Numbered from the stretch's first letter, positions 1 to 10,760 are shown. The stretch is DNA of 28,751 bases from Apostichopus parvimensis (GCA_000934455.1 KN882814.1:159685-188435); one strand, 5' to 3'. Notes: generated by a model from the letters alone, not told the origin. A program made the numbers and translations.

Positions 1-756
1 AGTTGAATGCTTAATACAAAAATGTAAAAAAACTTAGTAATACGTCGAACGTTTGTGAAATCAATGCCTTGATTTCTACAAATAGAAATTCCGAATGAAG
101 TATAGTAGAAATGTTGAAATAATTGTCAAAAATTAGATTTAAAAAGTATCATAATTCGAGAAAAAGAGTAACTGAAATAGTAAGTAGTAGTTTGAGGCGA
201 TAATTCGAAATTTTACTATATTCGTAAATCATCAAATTTCATGCAAAAAATCATTCTTATCGAATTTGAGATAAAACTTTGAATGTTTGGTACGAGAAGT
301 TGATACTTCAAGAGCAGAAAGTAACTCAGAAAAAAGCCAAAGATCAAATTAAATTTCAAGAAGAGGTGTTCGAGATATGGATAGATAGATATGAAATAGT
401 GCCAAGGGAACTACAACTCCAAACCGACTTCTGTCCCACCCTTTCGACACAACTTTCGATCGGCTTCTACTAGTCATGCATACTTAACTTCCATCGATAT
501 GTGAATTATGCATAAGTGACGATAAAATGATTGCAGTAAAGGCTTTAGTACTCGAGGAATGTTAAAGTACGTAACTCATCGTTGGTAATGGACTAACTGT
601 AGCATATAATGCTATACAATTTGATACATTAAAAACTCTTTTGTTAAATGATCAACTATAGATATGATATACGTCTTGATCGTGTATTATTTTTGTCCTT
701 TCTGCTGTAGGTACATAGCCTAATTTGTTAGTATCATCACACGGCTGAAGACCGAT
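1..756. other. 5' flank of gene A, no gene seen
   Basis: AT-rich DNA with no convincing coding sequence. The flank shows no visible similarity to the flanks of genes B or C. A pyrimidine-rich tract ending in CTGTAG just before position 712 looks like a 3' splice acceptor, so a 5' UTR intron ending about 45 bases before the gene A start codon is possible. No strong TATA box was found. The splice site is an inference from sequence alone. Confidence 0.4.
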
Positions 757-2310
757 ATGGCTTTCGTAAGACTTGGGAATGTGTTACCGCTACTTTTATT
801 GTGTGCGGTTTTTACAACATGTTTGAAACCTTCCTCTTCTCAGCGGACGACAACTACTGCATTTGTGGTGACTCCTTCCCCTATCAACGTTCTGAAGAAT
901 GAAACAGTTGAATTTATTTGTGAACAAAACGCCAATAATCCATTTAACATAAAATTTAAAGGCAACATTGTGATTGTGAAGAGTGAGCAGATAAAAGAGG
1001 AGTTTTTAGATATATTCGCTTTTCAAATGTTGAATTCCAATACGGGCAAGCTGACATTAAAACATGCAACTGAAGAATATAAAGGAACATATAAATGTGG
1101 TGAAGGTGTCGATGAGAAATATGCTGCGATTGGCGATGTTTACACATTAATAAGCAGTAAACCTATTTGTAAATCTTTCATTGAAATCGGACCATATATT
1201 TTCGAGGATCAGATTGACCTCATCGAGATGAACTGTACTTCAGAGGAAGGAGTTCCACACGTGACTATGTCAAACCATATCATACAGGGAAATAAAACCA
1301 CGAATGTCACTAACATCTCAACGAGGCTAGTATCATCTCACCCGCACCCCTCTAAAACTCTATCATTCTCATCGTACTTCAATTCATCATTTAACAATAG
1401 TGTCTTTGTATGCAATGTCTCTCAACAATTACCAGCACCTTATCAGAGTTATCAAGGATCTTGCTCCTTCGGACCTATTCTGTTTCTCCCATTGTTCTCT
1501 GTCACAGCGACACCTTCAAATATCAACTTTAGTGATGTTAGGTATGCAATATTTCGTTGTACCAGTAATGTGAGTGAAGTTAGACTATCCTGGACTAAAA
1601 TCCCAACTCACTGGAAGTATGATATTAAAGAAAGCGATGCATCCATTGAACTCACTGTATTGGATACCGGAAGTGGCGTCTACTCAGGGGATATACTATG
1701 TATCGGTTACTATGGAGATAGAAATATCACATCAATGATCCAAATTTCCCCTTTGTTCTTTGTTGCCGTGACTCCATCAGACATCATTTTCAGTAAGGTG
1801 AAGAATCATATCTTTAAGTGTACCAGTAATGTGAGCGCAGTTTTCCTAACCTGGACTAACATCCCTAGTCATTGGCAATATGATATTAATGAAGGCGATA
1901 CATACATTGAACTTAATGTTACGGATACCGGAAGTGACGTCTACTCAGTTGACATACAATGTGTTGGGTATTATGGAGATAGAGTCATCACATCAACAGT
2001 ACATATATTATATTCACCACTGTCTGGCCTAGTAACCAATCTAGCAATATGTTTGACCTTGGTGATCATCATCATTGTTGTTGTTTGTGTTGTTGTTGTA
2101 TTTCTTCTTAGTCGCGTTTATGTGACAAGTATTCGAAAAAACAAGGACACAATTCAAATGGATGATGCTTCCGTAGACGCTTTACCGGGAATTCTTCCCA
2201 CAGAGAACTATGTGAACATAAATTCATTTTCAATTACGTATGACAGCGGTGGTTATCTCTCTCCCTGTGAACCTTTACAAGACGATGAACCTTATGATAT
2301 TGTTAAATGA
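757..2310 (+). CDS. Gene A: four-Ig-domain single-pass membrane receptor
   Basis: Encodes 517 residues in one exon. Residues 1 to about 28 are a signal peptide with a leucine-rich core (VLPLLLLCAVF). Four Ig-like units follow, each with a cysteine pair: D1 C55/C114, with TYKC around the second cysteine; D2 C160/C219, flanked by extra cysteines C138 and C236; D3 C268/C315 with W279; D4 C355/C402 with W366. D3 and D4 are tandem copies of one 87-residue unit. About a dozen N-glycosylation sequons dot the ectodomain. A helix without charged residues (about 426-452) crosses the membrane. The 65-residue tail carries Y484 (YVNI), Y495, Y500 (YLSP) and Y513 (YDIV), plausible SH2-binding sites after phosphorylation. 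The ATG is the only start that places the signal peptide at the N terminus. D1 is not recognisably related to D1 of genes B and C. A surface recognition or adhesion role is inferred; no ligand can be named. Confidence 0.88.
   Translation: MAFVRLGNVLPLLLLCAVFTTCLKPSSSQRTTTTAFVVTPSPINVLKNETVEFICEQNANNPFNIKFKGNIVIVKSEQIKEEFLDIFAFQMLNSNTGKLTLKHATEEYKGTYKCGEGVDEKYAAIGDVYTLISSKPICKSFIEIGPYIFEDQIDLIEMNCTSEEGVPHVTMSNHIIQGNKTTNVTNISTRLVSSHPHPSKTLSFSSYFNSSFNNSVFVCNVSQQLPAPYQSYQGSCSFGPILFLPLFSVTATPSNINFSDVRYAIFRCTSNVSEVRLSWTKIPTHWKYDIKESDASIELTVLDTGSGVYSGDILCIGYYGDRNITSMIQISPLFFVAVTPSDIIFSKVKNHIFKCTSNVSAVFLTWTNIPSHWQYDINEGDTYIELNVTDTGSDVYSVDIQCVGYYGDRVITSTVHILYSPLSGLVTNLAICLTLVIIIIVVVCVVVVFLLSRVYVTSIRKNKDTIQMDDASVDALPGILPTENYVNINSFSITYDSGGYLSPCEPLQDDEPYDIVK
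1489..2010 (+). repeat. In-gene tandem duplication of an Ig domain (D3/D4)
   Basis: Two adjacent 261-base units, 1489-1749 and 1750-2010, each encode one 87-residue Ig-like domain. Both begin PLF-x-V and share the CTSNVS motif, the tryptophan 11 residues later, and the DTGS-x-VYS stretch before the second cysteine. The first unit is called type alpha here (SWTKIPTHWKYDIKESDAS) and the second type beta (TWTNIPSHWQYDINEGDT). Genes B and C each have only one such unit. Confidence 0.85.
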
Positions 2311-4774
2311 GTATTCATTACTCTCAAAAACAATTCTTCATCTTTAATGTTTGTATTTGATTCGTTATGGTTTTTTGTGTGTAATTCTTATGAATACTGT
2401 ACTCAGAGTACTATTTGTCAAGTTACCGTTACACTCGAAACAGTAAATCACTGAAGTTATACTTTTGTATCATATATCATTAAAAATACATGTCACTTTG
2501 GTGGTATAAGTCTGAATACATCCGTTCCTTCAATGCGGTATTTGTGTTAGAAAGCTGAACGGGCGTCTTACAATATTTTACTACTTATAAATACAGCAAA
2601 CGATTCGAGCGCCCTTAATATAAGATAACATGTGTTTAACAAAGCATTTGGTTCCGAATTGATCATTAGTGCATACTTTAAAGAAATTCATGTCACCTAT
2701 CGTATACAGAAAAGGTGAAAACTGTAATCGAGATAGGAATTAAATACGAATGAAAGCCGTTGACTTCCTACACTTAAATTCCAAATATGTAGACGAGTTG
2801 TCCTGAAGGTAACAGATAACACATCTGCAATTTATACTGCGAGGGTGACAAATCCTGTGATTAACTCTGGGTACTATAGTTCGTTTGTCAGCGCCACCAT
2901 GCTCGATGAGGAGAGCCTGTGTGGCATAATTTAACTACATGACGTCTTCCCTCCGTTTTAAGTGACCTTTTGTATGACCCACAGTCTCACAAATGACTGA
3001 TTGGCGCACATGACGACAACGAATTAATTTCTCCTTGGTCACATTTGACAGGACTGAGTAACTGCGAACTATCACGCACCGCCGACTGCCAGACTGAATG
3101 ACACATAGTATATATAATATAGTAATGAATTGCAACTTATGACTTGGCTACTACACAAAAATAGAATATTTTTTTATACTATATATTAACATTCTGGCTT
3201 TGTCACGCAGAACGTGAAGGGAAATCATGTAATACACTTTACAACTGATATGATGTTGATACATGTGGAACAATATAGATTAACACGGCGTCGTTTTTTT
3301 TTCTCATGAAAAAGCATTTCCTGCTAACATCAGTTAACAAGCTTTACACACTAATAAGCGTTGGACACCTAATCTGGTAATACTGTGAAGTGACCCTGTC
3401 GTTTGTTGCAAAGTCAAGAGGTACAAAATCAAATCGAAAGAAAATCTAGACATTGGGAGTGTTTAGATGACATGTGAATAACTTAGAGTATGCATACTTT
3501 TATACTCGACGTACTAATGTAGTTTACTTTCGTCATCACAAACATAATCGCTATATGTAATATGTTCAATAATTTGTGCATGTATCTACAGTAGTAAATA
3601 TGTCGAGACTTGTTTTTCCAATCCTCGCATGATTTTAATTTACGTTTGTGATGAAAAAAATAAGTATATCCACTGTATAAAGTAAGGTGATCATTAATCT
3701 CCTCTTTGTTCAACTCCTTCCTCTTCTTATATGCTAATAACGAAATTTGTGCATTAGTTGTTGAGATTATCCCTGAATGAATAATACTCTCAACACAGAA
3801 ATAGTTATTCCATGAACTATGACATGTCACGTCTAACAGTTTGTCTAATGTCATCTTTTCATGGAAAGTAAATCACATAGCAACCACAACTATTATGTTC
3901 TGATTACACGTAGGCTTTGTGCGGATACGGAATGCCTTTAAAGTACGTAAATTTTCAGTTTCGATTATTTTATCGTGACAAGCGTTTCCTGAAACTAATT
4001 AAGCAATGCTACATTAAAGCAAGTACAACTCTTACCCAGACCATTCTGTGAAGTGTTGCTTGAGTCGTGACAAATTTAAAAATAAACACGAAAACTGAAG
4101 GACATTTTTACCAGGAAGTAAATAATGTGCATTGTTGTCAACTCTTCATTTAGAGCAAGGCCAAGATTGAAGTTGAAAACTTCATTTGAGGATCAAACCG
4201 CTACTAAAAAAATATATTGCGTTCAATAATTTATACGAGCACAAAGTCTATGATGCATTGAATTAAACAAAACTAAACTATGGAGAAAGATTCACTGCAT
4301 TGAAGCTTTCTATTTGTTCTCTTCGTTTTAACATCTTCCTTCACATATTGACAAGACTGAAACATCTTTTGCTAATATGAACGATACGTAAACACCTCAG
4401 TCAATAGATTAACGTGGGTAAACTCGATATGAAAATGTTGCATGTGGTATCATGACTTCGTCTGTCGATTTAACATTACCATTTTAATTGTTGCATGATT
4501 CCTCAAGTTCGCAGCCTGAAATTTAGCCGACGTGTCCCAAGAAACTAACATTTATGAATATAACAAGTGATAACAAAATATAATTAATATAATCAGCCCT
4601 TGTACGTGACGATAAAATCGAAATAAGTTAAATTACCGTTATATAGTCTTTACAGCTAAAGTATTTGTTATTTTGAGCCACACATGATAGGGTTTATTTG
4701 TATCCTAGATCCTATTTATTCTTTTTTATCTTCGTCTTTGACACACCGTCTGTTACGAGATCATTTGATATAAG
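2311..4774. other. 3' flank of gene A, duplicated noncoding DNA
   Basis: No supported gene. The first about 240 bases, including the TCACTTTGGTGGTATAAGTC motif, are strongly conserved after genes B and C and probably include the 3' UTR. The part at about 2635-2935 matches the 112-codon open frame after gene B but is broken here by indels and a missing block. The 123-residue minus-strand open frame near 3483-3854 lies in a segment whose B and C copies do not keep it open, so it is treated as chance. Confidence 0.6.
2479..2484 (+). promoter_or_regulatory. Candidate polyadenylation signal ATTAAA, gene A
   Basis: ATTAAA lies about 170 bases after the stop codon in the conserved 3' flank. It is the commonest variant of AATAAA and is kept at the same place after gene B. 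After gene C the equivalent bases read ATCAAA, so the signal is not conserved in all three. Confidence 0.4.
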
Positions 4775-5123
4775 TTACCTTATAATACTTCTCCCGTTAT
4801 TCTCTGCCACATTGACTCCAGAATCAGGTTCAGTTATATCAGAAATAAGGTGTTGCAATAATGTACTAAGTGAAGTGAAGTTATATGGAAGAAAATAACT
4901 AATCACTAGAACTATGATATTAACACGAACAATTTCTCACAATAGCTCATAATATTACGGATACCGCCTATTCAATGTATATGCCATGTGTTGGTTACTA
5001 TGAATATATAGTCATCTCATCAACAGCACAATCCATTAGTCACCAATTTCTTCCTTTGCAACCAGTCTAGCAATATGTTTTACGTTGATCATCAATGTCA
5101 TTGTTGTTGTGATCAATGTTGTT
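4775..5123 (+). pseudogene. Fossil of the receptor gene: D3 domain to membrane helix
   Basis: The start reads LLPLFSATLTPESGS and then IRCCNNVLSEVKLYGRK, matching LPLFSVTATPS and LRCTSNVSEVRLSWTK of the intact genes. A stop follows, and later pieces continue out of frame: a TATGATATTAA segment, the GATACCG segment, ATGTGTTGGTTACTATG (second-cysteine region), CATCAACAGCACA, and AGTCTAGCAATATGTTT running into the membrane helix GATCATCA repeats. Stops and deletions rule out function. No D1, D2 or tail could be recognised. The same fossil, with nearly the same lesions, occurs at 24581-24930, so it decayed before the block was duplicated. Confidence 0.85.
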
Positions 5124-7079
5124 AATTTTTCCCCGTCTCGGTCGGGCTACATGTATAAAAACACGAGTAAAACAATAGTGGTTCTACAGTTCGCACGACC
5201 AACTTAATATTTCAGCTTACGTTTAGCCAATCACGGAAGTTTATTTTGCATGTGACATTAATGAGTATCATTAATTAATGGAAATCTACCTAAGCGTAGA
5301 AGGGACATCCCATTACCAAACTTCAAATATCTGTTCATTACCATTGTGAACAGATGTACTAAACGGTTCAAAATCTGAAACTATGCGAAATTTGCAAACT
5401 AGTACTTGGTATCAAGTGTGCATAATGGAAATTTTATAATTTACTACTTTGCATCTAACGAACGGTTATTGTCAAATTTGTGACGTTTTTCAAGAAATAG
5501 TGTGCAAAATGCAAAACGGTAATTTTCAGACATATACCGTTTTGCATTTTGAATAAGTTGTCATTGAGGATGTCCCTTCCTCGTTTAGACTGCTGAATCA
5601 GTTCTTCTGGTAACCGTCGAAATTAGCTGGGATAGTCTTTTTTAGTTGGACAGCGCTTACACAATTGGTTTTGTTTTATTGGACGAATTGGTATTTCATT
5701 GATATATTTGTATGACGTGAGAGACTGCGTGTTTGATGTATCACCATGTATTTGTCATGCTTATTAAAATACATTTATCGATATTTATCGATAAATAGAT
5801 AATAAATTGGATTGTATTTAAAATACCAGTCCTGACTTTTTTTTGATGAAACTGATGTTTAGTAACCTTTCAAAAAACTAATAAGTTTAACTTTATGCTG
5901 TGCACACAGTATGAATGGCAAGTTCAGTAAAATATACGTAATCCATAGCATGATTGAAGATATTTTATCTTATAAATCATGAGAAAAAGTTATAATGAAC
6001 TTCCTAATAAGAAGTAACGTTTGCAGTTGCTTTATACTCATTGACTTCGTAGCTTTTAATAAAGAGTCAGAGCCAGAAGTCTTGAAAATATGACTCTATC
6101 TACCACAAACGATGCCATGGATTCGTAGAGACAAATTAATGATACTAATGGTACCAATGGCCAAGTGCACCGTGAATCCTCATTGGCTTAGTGTTAAGAT
6201 ACCATGGCGACAGTCTACTACGATCTCTTAACGTACTTCTCGTGCTAATATTGTTACGTGAGACAGACCACACCGGTATTTTGGTAAACAAAGTAGTGAT
6301 TGTAAGAGAAAAATAACAAGTAGACTACGACTTTTATGTTTCTGTTGTGACCCTACATCGAATCAAAATATCGATAGGTTTTCTACTTTTTTGTCTTTTT
6401 TCGGCATCTTTAAGTCAAAACCACATCATAATCCTTATAAACATTTTCTATTGTGGAATTCATGATTTTTTAGGAAATTTTTCATTTTTTCATTTCTTTA
6501 TTCCAGTATAAATTTACTGAGAAATGTATAAATAGGATAAAAATATAACAATATACAGAACATCAAAAATACAGGTTAAGACATATAAAAGTTTATGAGA
6601 TTAAGATAATAATGAACGATAAAAAGCGTTACAAGCGTTCGGCATCTTTAGGTCAAAGCCACATCATTATCCTAATCAACATTTTGTATTGAGGAATTTA
6701 TGAATTGTTTAGGAAACATATTTAAAGATGATATCGGAAGACGGAGAGCAACGTGCTATGAATTTACAAAGTACAAATAATATTCACACTGAAATGAAAG
6801 TACAAAATACAAGTTCTTCTTCGTTTTACGTTATAAAGGATTATTTCATCCATTAATAATATAATACAGAAACATAAAAAGAACATTAAAACTATTTTTT
6901 TCAAATTGAGATTTCTTTTTAAAGAAATGGTGCATTGTGGCCTTGGTTACTTACATGGTGTCACATGATAACGTGATATTTTCATCTGCATACGTGTATT
7001 TCATCCTTTTTAAGAATCACGGAAAAGGAATTATAACAACACTACCCACATATCAATAAAGCAAGTGGACATATTTTTC
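5124..7079. other. Duplicated noncoding spacer, copy A
   Basis: AT-rich, no gene seen. It aligns with 24931-27045 of copy C and, in its first third, with 19053-19697 of copy B. It contains the hairpin at 5505-5551 and a short TATCGATA inverted pair near 5776. Positions 6360-6480 and 6640-6720 share the motif CGGCATCTTTA-G/A-GTCAAA and the following 60 bases, a small local duplication. Confidence 0.55.
5505..5551. repeat. Perfect 16-bp inverted repeat (hairpin)
   Basis: CAAAATGCAAAACGGT at 5505-5520 is the exact reverse complement of 5536-5551, with a 15-base spacer. In copy C the right arm is intact (near 25307-25322) but the left arm is missing within a shortened stretch, so the structure is not conserved. 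Possibly a foldback remnant; function unknown. Confidence 0.8.
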
Positions 7080-7083
7080 TGAT

Positions 7084-7551
7084 GGTAGCATACGCCCATT
7101 AAAAACCCCTATTGACTTACACACTAAATCACAAAAGTAATGTGGTCTCTAAGTCTAGATAAAAGTTTTTACTAGCTAAACGCCACCCATCACCGGATAG
7201 CTGACAAGTTGGCCTTTCATGGCACCATCAATTTTCCGTATCATGACCGTGTAGATTTTTTGCTATCCGAGCCGGAAGTTTTCGTCACTTGTAAACAAAC
7301 CTCTTCACTCAGTGGTAAACAAATTTCCTACGCTGCTCCTGGGAGGCCTAAAGGGGTCTAAAATTGCCTCAATTGACCCAATTTTCTCACCACATGTACT
7401 TCCATTCATGCTCTTCAACATGCAAGCCACAAAAAACTAGATTATGATTGATAACAGGTCACAAAAGATGTTCTCCTGCTGCTTTTTGGCACTTTTCCTG
7501 AAGGAGAACAATCGAGCGGATTGATATAGACTCTAATAGGAGTATGCCACC
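7084..7551 (+). repeat. Left terminal direct repeat of the 2.7-kb element
   Basis: 468 bases, nearly identical to 9360-9826. It starts GGTAGCATACGCC and ends AGTATGCCACC, so its own ends form an imperfect inverted repeat. It is followed directly by TTAA, the same four bases that precede the right repeat. Confidence 0.85.
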
Positions 7552-9359
7552 TTAAGTGAGATGATGAATTTTTTTTTTAATACCAAAATGATACTTTTTA
7601 TAGTCGTCACAATATAAACCACAACAGAAATCTATGCAATTATCATTTTAGGTCCATAAAGATGTATTTTCAGAGATTTCAGTATGCACGGTGCAGTGTG
7701 TAAATACAAATATGAGCAATACTGTGTAAGCAGTAACCAGGTCTATGTCTGCAACAACACTTCCAGTCACCAATTTTGATAAGCTTGACCAATTTGTTTG
7801 CATCTATGATTCTTGCAGGTTTTATTGGTTTCCCTGATCACAGTCCACTTGGTCTGGCTTGCCCTACCTGCAAAAACATCATCCATAGAAGGGTCAGCGG
7901 GGAGGGCTTTTTCGTCTCTGGCTCTGCAAAGTGATGAAAACGACTTTTGTTTACTCAGCAGATTCCTCCCAAACTGACCCACAGGACATACCCAAATGTA
8001 TTCCTGAACTGTTTGGAACATGTTAAACTGATATTGCATGTCACTCCAGTGCAACTGTTAAGTTACTAAGAATAAGAGAAGAGAATTGAAGGTGTTCTTT
8101 GCCAAAACTGGATCATCGGGATTTGTAAACAACAGCCTCACTGTAACAGTATTACAGTAGTCAAAAGGAAAGCTTACTGGAATGCTATCTATCTACACTG
8201 TCCACCTCAATAGCACATCCAGTCCATTTAAAGGTTTTTTGCATAGGTTGTAACAATGTATTAAAGACAGTTATGAGAGAAGAGAGGTGGATAAGGGGGC
8301 ATATTTCATGATAAAACATTCAAATTTGTTGCTCGGCAAAGAACAACAACGTCAAATTACCGTATTCTCCATTGGTGGCAAGCACTGGTTCCTATAGTTA
8401 CTACAGTAGATCTCCCATGGAAGCATCAGGATATCTCTTTCTGCTGTCAGAGTTGTTTGGGATTTGTTGTTACCTCATCTAACCAGTTGAGTCCATTGAT
8501 ACCACACCCATTCAAAGTATATATATGTGTATGCTGAGGACTTAGCACATCAACTTTCTCTGAAAATTGACAAAACAACAGAAAACTAATGAGGAGTGAG
8601 TAGGCTCAAAACCCCCTTGATGCACATATGCAGGAGCAGAAAATGCATACCTTTGTGGATTATTTGCTAAATAAGACTCAAAACATTCTCTGTGCAAGGT
8701 ATTAGCACTCAACAGCCACTCCACTTAGGATACAGACCTCATACAACATTGTGCTACAGCTGGTGTAGACGTGGTCTAGGATACTAACGTAGCGCTATTA
8801 TGAACCTGAGGCCTAGGCCTAAGCTAACAACATTATGGGTATTTCATGCATTGAAACTGAGTTTTTGTCCTTAGTTAAACACCAGGTACTTCCAACTTTA
8901 GCAAAAATAACCTAAAATATGATTACCATGTACTTTAGGTGCCCACAGATATCAAATTTCACTGAACTTAGTCGTTCACGTCACACACACTGCAGGCATT
9001 TTGGTCTGATTCTTAAGAAATTTGAATTTCGTGCATTTGGCACCTACTTAGCAGATTCAAGGCAGGAATCATATTACGGAAGCTTTGGTAGGTCAATGCT
9101 TAATGACCCAATAGTTTATTGGGGAGGAAAACTGGTCAGAAATGCTCAGAAGGCTGTTCTAGTCTAATGTATAGAAACGCACATGCTCTTTGTGGTACTT
9201 TAAGGCTGTAATACTAATTTATGCGTAAAAATCACCCAAGCTTGAAATTTTCTGACGTTTGCTTGAAAACCATTTTTACACACCATAACAACTACTTTGA
9301 TCCAAAATTGGGACTTCTAGCACTTAAAATGAAAAATTTGGCATTTTTGCTTAATTTAA
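7552..9359. other. Interior of the 2.7-kb element, possible minus-strand exon pieces
   Basis: No intact gene. Several minus-strand open stretches end at good splice-donor sequences: about 8052 to 7869 (ending CAG|GTAGGG, preceded by a TTAACAG acceptor), about 8540 to 8481 (ending GAG|GTAACA, preceded by a CCTCAG acceptor) and about 8722 to 8653 (ending AAAG|GTATGC). The first encodes NMFQTVQEYIW, loosely like the QTxxQYxF motif near the end of protein tyrosine phosphatase domains, but no HCSAGxGRTG motif was found, so this is not a family call. A captured host gene piece or a decayed multi-exon transposase are both possible. Confidence 0.3.
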
Positions 9360-9826
9360 GGTAGCATACGCCCATTAAAAGCCCCATTGACTTACACACT
9401 AAATCACAAAAGTAATGTGGTCTCTAAGTCTAGATAGAAGTTTTCACTAGCTAAACGCCACCCATCACCGGATAGCTGACAAGTTGGCCTTTTATGGCAT
9501 TATCAATTTTTTGTATCATGACTATGAAGATTTTTTGCTATCCGAGCCGGAAGTTTTTGTCACTTGTAAACAAACCTTTTCACTCAGTGGTAAACAAATT
9601 TCCTACGCTGCTCCTGGGAGGCCTAAAGGGGTCTAACATTGCCTCAATTGACCCAAATTTCTCACCATATGTAGTTCCATTCATGCTCTTCAACATGCAA
9701 GCCACAAAAAACTAGATTATGATTGATAACAGGTCACAAAAGATGTTCTCCTGCTGCTTTTTGGCACTTTTCCTGAAGGAGAACAATCGAGCGGATTGAT
9801 ATAGACTCTAATAGGAGTATGCCACC
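9360..9826 (+). repeat. Right terminal direct repeat of the 2.7-kb element
   Basis: 467 bases, near-identical to 7084-7551. It is preceded by TTAA and followed by the TGAT target duplication. The 73-codon open frame inside it is not kept open in the left repeat and is not considered a gene. Confidence 0.85.
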
Positions 9827-9830
9827 TGAT

Positions 9831-10760
9831 ACAATATCATAAAATAGGTGAATTTAAACCAAATACCAACGGAACATTGGTTGCAGATATTCAACATTGT
9901 GCGTTGAACAATTCAATGCCCTAGGCCATCATGACGCAATGTTAACCATACGTGGTCTTGAATTTTAGTGTTCTTCTTAAGCGTTGCATCGAGGGAGTTT
10001 TCTTTCAGTTTTAGTTTCAAACAAATTCACTTTTTAACAATTCATTCAGGCAAATTCATAAAGAGATGTACGTGAATAGTTGTAAAGCTGTTATAGTGTA
10101 CTTAGTAGGTAATACAAGGAAGTGTTTTGGGCAACACAGTAACAGTAGGAACTAAAATGATATGCAAATGAGAGATATATATCAGTGAGATAATGATGTG
10201 ATATATTTTTCCGCTATTTCTGCCTTCACGAGAGCATTTTGATAATGCTTTGGTTGAATGTCGTTGAATGCAATCATTACAAATTTCCATTGCAATGTGT
10301 TTAGAGATTTTAAGAATTTAAATCAAAACGCTATAGTTTGAACACCACTATATAGAAATAAAGTCACTGGACCTGATCAAACTCAGTCTGTAAAGTAAGG
10401 TGTAATAATGTCACAGCATCTTCTTTAATTTATGGTTCAAAATCATACTTACTTCCGTAAGAGGGTTGTGTCTACGCATACGAGCAATAGTGGGTCATGA
10501 ATTATATTGTATCATTGAATTCGTTTGCAGAACATATCGAAGTGGATAGTAAGTAATATGCCTACTACAGCCAAAGTCCCAACATGTTCAGGTATAACAT
10601 TGAACGTATCTTCTAAATTGAAAATAAAACTCTTTTTGGGTAAGGTTATGTTTATTGTGTGTTAAACGTTCCACGGCATTTTTATTTCGTTGCATATGGT
10701 CAGATTACAGGGTTTGGTCAACAATTGTTTTTCATATTGTTCCTTCTTACTGATACCTGC
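9831..10760. other. Duplicated noncoding spacer, right part of copy A
   Basis: Aligns with about 27042-28327 of copy C. About 50 bases present in C (27468-27519) are absent here near 10250. The roughly 300-bp element at 27726-28031 is also absent here, so this stretch shows its empty site at about 10468. No gene seen. Confidence 0.6.

Larger units (their letters stand above)
7084..9826. mobile_element. 2.7-kb element with long terminal direct repeats
   Basis: Two near-identical direct repeats (7084-7551 and 9360-9826) bracket 1.8 kb of unrelated DNA. The target sequence TGAT occurs on both outer sides (7080-7083 and 9827-9830) and only once at the uninterrupted site in copy C (TTTCTGATACAAT, about 27036-27048). 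The whole unit therefore inserted in copy A after the duplication, or was precisely lost from C. Each repeat has inverted tips (GGTAGCATACGCCCATTA against GGTGGCATACTCCTATTA). The tips are GGT...ACC rather than TG...CA, and no primer-binding site or polypurine tract was seen, so a classical LTR retroelement is not supported. A composite or non-autonomous DNA element making 4-bp target duplications fits better. Family unassigned. Confidence 0.8.
1195..10760 (+). repeat. Segmental duplication, copy A
   Basis: From D2 of gene A rightwards, the sequence aligns by eye with copy B (about 14098-19697) and copy C (about 21355-28327), apart from private insertions and deletions. The left edge lies inside the coding sequence. 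The right edge against copy C is at TACTGATACCTGC (about 10760), after which A and C are unrelated. Copy B stops matching much earlier, at the AAATACCAGT motif (about 5830 in A). Percent identity was not computed. Confidence 0.85.

Noticed and set aside
2206-2310. Canonical ITIM or ITAM in the receptor tails
   Set aside because: The residue two before the tyrosine is glutamate in YVNI and in the YDIV of A and B, and the tyrosine spacing does not match an ITAM pair; only general SH2-type motifs are claimed.
3483-3854. 123-codon minus-strand open frame
   Set aside because: The equivalent DNA after genes B and C does not keep the frame open, and no protein features were recognised.
9494-9715. 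73-codon frame in the right terminal repeat
   Set aside because: The near-identical left repeat does not preserve it.
7084-9826. Classical LTR retrotransposon
   Set aside because: Terminal repeats do not end TG...CA, no primer-binding site or polypurine tract was seen, and the interior has no gag-pol similarity.
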